DNA of 64,000 nucleotides from Roseburia_C amylophila (GTDB taxonomy: Bacteria; Bacillota; Clostridia; Lachnospirales; Lachnospiraceae). The stretch spans positions 1 through 64,000 of the forward strand of contig NZ_JAOQKI010000008.1 in NCBI RefSeq assembly GCF_025567465.1, read 5' to 3'. The notes beneath the pieces were generated by a model, which saw only the letters and a list, made by a program, of their open reading frames with translations, had not been told where the DNA came from and did no database searches. The translations under genes and the position numbers were made by a program. Below, piece by piece: positions 59,713-64,000 of this stretch; the first letter of the stretch is position 1, and every line of letters begins with the position of its first letter.

Positions 59713-60819
59713 CTACTCGCCAATCAGAGGAATGATTTCTTCTTCCCAGCGGTTTGCAATTTCAGAACATGCCTTGGTAACAGTATCGTTATCGGTCAAA
59801 GGGATAGTGTTGGTATATTCATCATCAGAAATCATTTTTGCTTTTAAGTCGTCCGGAAGAACCACATCATCACGGATTGGTCTTGCATAGCCTTTGGCAC
59901 GCTCAATCTGACCTTCATCACTTAAGAGATATTCAACGGTTAAAGCTGCGGAGTAAGGATGTGGTGCATATTTATTGATAACCAGACAATAGCCGGACTG
60001 AACAGCGCCATCCTGCATAACATGGCATTCCATGTTGAGGTCCGGGTTATTGGCAGCTACAATATCGCGGTACTGTAAAGTAAGATAATCCCAGGTTACT
60101 AAAACATCGATTTCACCACGGTTTAATCGTTCCACACTGCCATCACCCACATCGATACGTCCTTCGCTGGCTAATTCTTTGAAGTAGTCAAAAGCAGGGT
60201 CAAGATTTTCAGCATCACCGCCCATGGCATAGGCGCAGGATAAAACTGCCATCTGGGAGCTGGCACCTCTTAATACATCGCCTAAAGTGATTTTGGCATC
60301 ACTGTTTTTCAGGTCTTCCCAGGAAGTAATCGGTTCGGAAACATTGTTGGTATTTACCAGAGCACCCATGGTTCCAAGATAGGAAATCGTCCATTTACCA
60401 TCCGGGTCCTTTGCCCAGTCCGGAATGGAATCCCAGGTAGAAGCTTTATAAGGCTGTACCACATCCATTTCAATAGCAGTCGGTCCAAAAGCCTGACCTA
60501 CGTCACCGATATCTTTGGTAGGAGAATCCTTTTCACTTTCAAATAAGGATAATTCTTCGGAAGAACTCATGTCGGTATCGTCATGTACCAGACCGTAAGT
60601 ATTGGAAATGCTTTCCCAACTGTCTTTCCAGTCTGCCCAGTCATCCGGCATTCCGACAGAAGAAATGGTTCCTTCTTCTTTGGCTTTCTCTTTAATCGTA
60701 TCCAAGGATACGGAAGTAAGGTCTACGGATTCAGCCGATGCGCTTTTTCCACAGCCACTGAGTAAACCGGTTGAGAGAATACTGATAATTAATATAGTAC
60801 TTACAAATTTCTTTTTCAT
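59713..60819 (-). CDS. Solute-binding lipoprotein of the ABC importer (PotD/phosphonate type)
   Basis: A 368-residue lipoprotein: signal with lipobox LLSGC (Cys about 23), then a type II periplasmic-binding fold. ISSVGMPDDWADW and DGKWTISYLGTMGALVNTN resemble polyamine, iron(III) or 2-aminoethylphosphonate binding proteins. ATG 60819 is chosen because TGGAGG lies upstream; the frame from 60858 has none. With two permeases, an ATPase and a PHP hydrolase in the same direction it forms an uptake-and-breakdown operon; the ligand is not identified. Confidence 0.88.
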   Translation of the reverse strand: MKKKFVSTILIISILSTGLLSGCGKSASAESVDLTSVSLDTIKEKAKEEGTISSVGMPDDWADWKDSWESISNTYGLVHDDTDMSSSEELSLFESEKDSPTKDIGDVGQAFGPTAIEMDVVQPYKASTWDSIPDWAKDPDGKWTISYLGTMGALVNTNNVSEPITSWEDLKNSDAKITLGDVLRGASSQMAVLSCAYAMGGDAENLDPAFDYFKELASEGRIDVGDGSVERLNRGEIDVLVTWDYLTLQYRDIVAANNPDLNMECHVMQDGAVQSGYCLVINKYAPHPYSAALTVEYLLSDEGQIERAKGYARPIRDDVVLPDDLKAKMISDDEYTNTIPLTDNDTVTKACSEIANRWEEEIIPLIGE

Positions 60820-60979
60820 AAATAACCTCCATAAAAGTTTTATCTTTTGCATAAGCACAAGTGATATTCTAAAAATGACAGGTAAAATCCATAAGGCAGT
60901 TTGGGTAAAAAATAAACCAAGATTGTAAGGACTGTGAAAAATGGGACATCTTGGGCACCGGGTAAAAAAGTAAAATCGG

Positions 60980-61008
60980 TTGCGAAATAGAATAAGGTAT
61001 GGTATATT
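60980..61008 (+). promoter_or_regulatory. Promoter of the small lipoprotein gene
   Basis: TTGCGA (60980-60985) and TATATT (61003-61008) with a 17-bp spacer. Confidence 0.55.
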
Positions 61009-61065
61009 ACTCTTTGTAACTGCGTTAATGCGCTAAAGAATAATGAATGTAAGGGAGAAATTATC

Positions 61066-61710
61066 ATGAAAACATTGAAGAAAGCATTAGTAACTGGTTT
61101 AGTTGCCGTAATGATGGTAGTAAACCTGGCTGGCTGTGGAAAATTTGATGCAGCAGCTTATGTAGAGTCCTGTCTGGATCTTTTAACAAAAGGAGAGACA
61201 GAGCAGTACATGAAAATGACCGGCCGTAGCAAAGAGCAGGCAGAATCTGATTACGAATCTAACATCGACGCTATGATGACAGAGATGGATCAGTTCAACT
61301 TATCCGATGAGTTAAGCAACAGCTATCGTCAGCTTTTTAAAGATGTATATGCAAAAGCAAAATACACTGTAAAAGATGCTGAGAAGATGGATGACAAAGA
61401 CGGATATTATGTAACTGTTGAAATTGAGCAGATGACAGGTCTTTTCAACGGAATCCAGGAAGAACTTATGACAGAGTTCACAGAGTGGGCAAATTCCTTT
61501 GATGCAGATACTTATCCAACAGAGGATGAAATGTATGAGCAGATGTATCAGATGATGTATGATCTTATGAGTGCAAGATTAGACAGTATCACATACAATG
61601 ATCCACAGGAAGTTGTTGTAGAAGTGATTGGAGAAGATAACGTATACAGCATTTCTGATGGAAGCATGACAGAGCTTGATGAAGCATTATTAGATGTAGC
61701 AACAGAGTAA
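61066..61710 (+). CDS. Uncharacterised lipoprotein
   Basis: A 214-residue lipoprotein with lipobox NLAGC (Cys about residue 25). The mature part is acidic and helical, beginning AAAYVESCLDLLTKGETEQY, a pattern seen in DUF5105-like clostridial lipoproteins; assignment is tentative. AAGGGAG precedes the ATG. It has its own promoter and terminator. Function unknown. Confidence 0.75.
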   Translation: MKTLKKALVTGLVAVMMVVNLAGCGKFDAAAYVESCLDLLTKGETEQYMKMTGRSKEQAESDYESNIDAMMTEMDQFNLSDELSNSYRQLFKDVYAKAKYTVKDAEKMDDKDGYYVTVEIEQMTGLFNGIQEELMTEFTEWANSFDADTYPTEDEMYEQMYQMMYDLMSARLDSITYNDPQEVVVEVIGEDNVYSISDGSMTELDEALLDVATE

Positions 61711-61738
61711 TTAAAATCAGAAATCAATAAGAATAAGA

Positions 61739-61778
61739 AGAAAGCAGGTAATTGCGAAAGCAGTTATCTGCTTTTTTC
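61739..61778 (+). terminator. Terminator after the lipoprotein gene
   Basis: AAAGCAGGTAA pairs with TTATCTGCTTT, then TTT. Confidence 0.8.
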
Positions 61779-62030
61779 TTATGGCATAATTTTATAAATG
61801 TTTTACTTGTTTTCTTTAAGGGCATTTGTTACAATCAACACAAAGCATATATTCTGATTTTCGAATGGCGAAAGCCAATCTAAATTTCTAGTATCAATTC
61901 AATGAATTCTATGCTTTTAAATTCTAATTACAATTAATGAACGCATAGTGCATTGAATAGGTGGAATTTCAGAATCAAAAATGGGATATGCTATCCTGCT
62001 TTTCTTTGCATTATGGGAAAAGGAGGAAAC
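61779..62030. other. A+T-rich intergenic stretch
   Basis: Contains a small hairpin TGGC-GAAA-GCCA near 61865-61876 and a weak TTACAATC/ TATATT-like pair; no gene. The frame extending the nuclease gene upstream to 61953 has no ribosome site. Confidence 0.4.
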
Positions 62031-62858
62031 ATGAAAACTTTAGAGGAACTGAATCTGGTGGATGACTTTCTGGTAAACAGCCTGACCAGCCACAAAATAT
62101 ACGGAGAACAGTCGGCGAGATACATTTTGGAGTGTATTCTGCACCGGCAGATAGGAAAGCTTACAGTAGTGCCGCAGCGATTTTTTTGTGGAGAGAATAC
62201 AGAAACCCACGGCATTCGTCTGGATGTATATCTGGATGAGGAGAACGGAGAAATCTTTGATATAGAACCAGACCAGAATGACGGGAAAGAAGAGATTGTA
62301 TCACTGCCCCGAAGAGTCCGTTTTTACCATGCAAAGATTGATGCAGGTAATCTGACTGCAGGGGATACCTATGGGAGCCTTCGGAATGTCATCGTAATTT
62401 TTATTACAACCTATGACCCTTTTGGACTGAATCGTATGGTGTATACTATCAAGAATCGCTGTATTGAGGTGCCGGAATTAGAGTATGAGGATGGCGCACA
62501 GACGATATTCCTGTATACAAGAGGAAGGGAAGGAAATCCACCGGAGGAATTAAAACAGCTACTGCATTACATGGAGCATTCATCCATAGAGAATGCTTCC
62601 ACCGAGAGTCTGAAAAAGTTACATCAGATGGTGACAGCAGTTAAGCGGGATGGAGAGGTAGGTCTTGCATATATGAAGAGTTTTGAGAGAGAAGAGCGGA
62701 TTCGGAAACAGGGCGAAGCAGAAGGAAAAGCAGAGGAAATCATACGTCTTGGTCGCCGATTTGAAAAATCCAAAGATGAGATAGTGGAATTATTAAAGGA
62801 AGAATTAGGCGTAAAAGAAGAAAATGCACTGGAAATTTTAGAAATGTATGATAAATAA
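62031..62858 (+). CDS. Rpn family PD-(D/E)XK nuclease / putative transposase
   Basis: A 275-residue protein of the Rpn (recombination-promoting nuclease, PDDEXK_2) family. RLDVYLDEENGEIFDIEPDQ carries the catalytic D...E-x-x pattern (the usual ...D..Y..IEMQ end appears here as IEPDQ), and LPRRVRFYHAKIDAG follows. The C-terminal tail is coiled coil (GEAEGKAEEIIRLGRR). AAAGGAGGAAAC precedes the ATG. Clostridia carry many copies; the replacement of Gln/Lys spacing may lower activity. Confidence 0.85.
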   Translation: MKTLEELNLVDDFLVNSLTSHKIYGEQSARYILECILHRQIGKLTVVPQRFFCGENTETHGIRLDVYLDEENGEIFDIEPDQNDGKEEIVSLPRRVRFYHAKIDAGNLTAGDTYGSLRNVIVIFITTYDPFGLNRMVYTIKNRCIEVPELEYEDGAQTIFLYTRGREGNPPEELKQLLHYMEHSSIENASTESLKKLHQMVTAVKRDGEVGLAYMKSFEREERIRKQGEAEGKAEEIIRLGRRFEKSKDEIVELLKEELGVKEENALEILEMYDK

Positions 62859-62879
62859 AGAAGAACTACATTAAAATAT

Positions 62880-62921
62880 TGAAAGCAGGCATATCATAGT
62901 TTTGATATACCTGCTTTTTTA
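62880..62921 (+). terminator. Terminator after the Rpn gene
   Basis: GAAAGCAGGCATATC pairs with GATATACCTGCTTT followed by TTTT. Confidence 0.8.
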
Positions 62922-63027
62922 CATACAATTTACAAAACCATAGCTTTGTATTTTACGTTCCCCCGTTATGATAACAATTGTCACGAAGACGAGAAAAGAA
63001 AAAATAAATCATTTTGGAGGAAAGAAA

Positions 63028-63975
63028 ATGAAAAAGAAATTATTATCCGTAATGCTGGTAGGAGCATTAGCAATCAGCGCATTAACAGGATGTGGAAGCA
63101 AAGAAACCGCATCAGATGACAGCCAGAAGACAGGCACAACAACAGAGGCAGACAGCAGCAGTGATGCAGCAGATACATCAGATTTTGATAACAGTGAAAT
63201 GATTAACGTACAGTCCAGAGAAGATGGTTCCGGAACAAGAGGAGCATTTATCGAGCTGTTTGGTATCGAAGAGAAAGATGCCGATGGAAATAAAATTGAT
63301 AACACAACAGAGGAAGCAAATATCACAAACAGTACAGAAGTAATGCTTACATCAGTAGCTGGTGATGAATATGCAATCGGTTATGTATCACTTGGTTCTT
63401 TAAATGATACCGTAAAGGCATTAAAGATTGACGGAGCAGAAGCAACTGCAGAAAACATCAAAGCCGGTACATACAAAATCGCAAGACCATTTAACATCGC
63501 AACGAAAGGTGATGCAACAGGACTTGCAGCAGATTTCATCAACTACATCATGAGTGATGAAGGACAGAAAGTAATCGAAGACAATGGTTATATTTCACAG
63601 GGAAGCAACGGAGCATTTACATCGGATGGTTCTACCGGAAAAATCGTAGTAGCCGGTTCTTCTTCCGTAACACCAGTAATGCAGAAATTAATTGAAGCAT
63701 ACAAAGCAATCAACAAAGATGCAGAAATCGAACTTCAGGAATCTGATTCTACAACAGGTATGACAGCAGCAATGGAAGGAACCTGCGATATCGGAATGGC
63801 TTCCAGAGAATTAAAAGACAGCGAAACAGAAGGCGGACTTACCGCACAGGTAATCGCAATGGATGGTATCGCAGTAGTAGTAAACAACAGCAATCCAATG
63901 GATGAGATGAGTTCAGATAATGTAAAGGATATCTTCACAGGTGCAGTAACAACCTGGGATGAAGTTGCAAAATAA
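63028..63975 (+). CDS. PstS-like phosphate-binding lipoprotein, circularly permuted
   Basis: A 315-residue lipoprotein (lipobox LTGC, Cys about 22) for phosphate uptake. The domain halves are swapped relative to classical PstS: the segment with SREDGSGTRGAF and FINYIMSDEGQKVIEDNGY, normally C-terminal, comes first (about 55-195), and KIVVAGSSSVTPVMQKLIEA with GMASRELKDSE and VKDIFTGAVTTWDEV, normally N-terminal, comes second (about 205-315). TGGAGG precedes the ATG. The usual pstCAB genes would lie beyond the window end. Confidence 0.85.
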   Translation: MKKKLLSVMLVGALAISALTGCGSKETASDDSQKTGTTTEADSSSDAADTSDFDNSEMINVQSREDGSGTRGAFIELFGIEEKDADGNKIDNTTEEANITNSTEVMLTSVAGDEYAIGYVSLGSLNDTVKALKIDGAEATAENIKAGTYKIARPFNIATKGDATGLAADFINYIMSDEGQKVIEDNGYISQGSNGAFTSDGSTGKIVVAGSSSVTPVMQKLIEAYKAINKDAEIELQESDSTTGMTAAMEGTCDIGMASRELKDSETEGGLTAQVIAMDGIAVVVNNSNPMDEMSSDNVKDIFTGAVTTWDEVAK

Positions 63976-64000
63976 ATCTGCAAGTAGGATAAGGTAAGAA

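Overview
The window reads as chromosome from a Gram-positive, anaerobic, spore-forming gut clostridium, most likely Lachnospiraceae (Blautia / Dorea / Ruminococcus gnavus-like). The grounds are AGGAGG ribosome sites throughout, moderately AT-rich DNA, spmAB, a Spo0A-type regulator, bile salt hydrolase, and the Firmicute yaaO-yaaR-holB-ricT-rsmI gene order. One run of Ns (55839-56105) is a scaffold gap, and one N (895) sits in a gene end.

Region 1, about 1-7850, is the end of an integrative conjugative element. It holds a divergent repressor start with two palindromic operators, an excisionase, a DUF3847 protein, an oriT-like block, a MobA/MobL relaxase whose 3' third is also read in a second frame by two downstream genes (coiled-coil protein and DUF6040 membrane protein), a cargo of response regulator, histidine kinase, ABC ATPase and permease (peptide-antibiotic resistance type), and DUF6061.

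Region 2, about 7850-18400, is an accessory island for bile and envelope stress. It begins with the 3' half of a bile salt hydrolase, then a small alarmone synthetase, two phospholipase-D/cardiolipin synthase proteins, a two-component system, a FUSC membrane protein, 3' tips of ftsH and cls, an intact bile salt hydrolase and an FtsH protease. The gene tips show that related units have been duplicated or recombined.

Region 3, about 18400-30300, carries a broken ISL3 transposase, two chemoreceptors, a patch of decayed genes (HAD-like and amidohydrolase remnants, a group II intron tail), a structured RNA gene with its own promoter and terminator, a GH13 amylase, a MATE exporter, a PAS-GGDEF-EAL protein, a structured leader RNA, and an acidic membrane protein bearing FliM-like peptides.

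Region 4, about 30300-41500, has tRNA-Lys, DUF1638, a double hemerythrin, trmB, a D-Ala-D-Ala carboxypeptidase, a cluster of DnaA boxes, an ArgR-like protein, an AbiE-like pair, a MobA-MobB fusion, and a signalling locus: AgrC-like kinase, 13-residue peptide gene and Spo0A-like regulator. A Phd/YoeB toxin-antitoxin pair follows.

Region 5, about 41500-55800, is core genome: decarboxylase, guanylate kinase-like, yaaR, holB, ricT, trmN6-like, lgt, rsmI, a DUF885 lipoprotein, spmA-regulator-spmB, tRNA-fMet, sortase B, sirtuin, DUF951, rpsF-ssb-rpsR. Region 6, after the gap, has a CehA-like PHP hydrolase with a complete ABC importer, a small lipoprotein, an Rpn-family nuclease and a circularly permuted PstS-like lipoprotein. 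No rRNA, CRISPR array or intact insertion sequence was seen.
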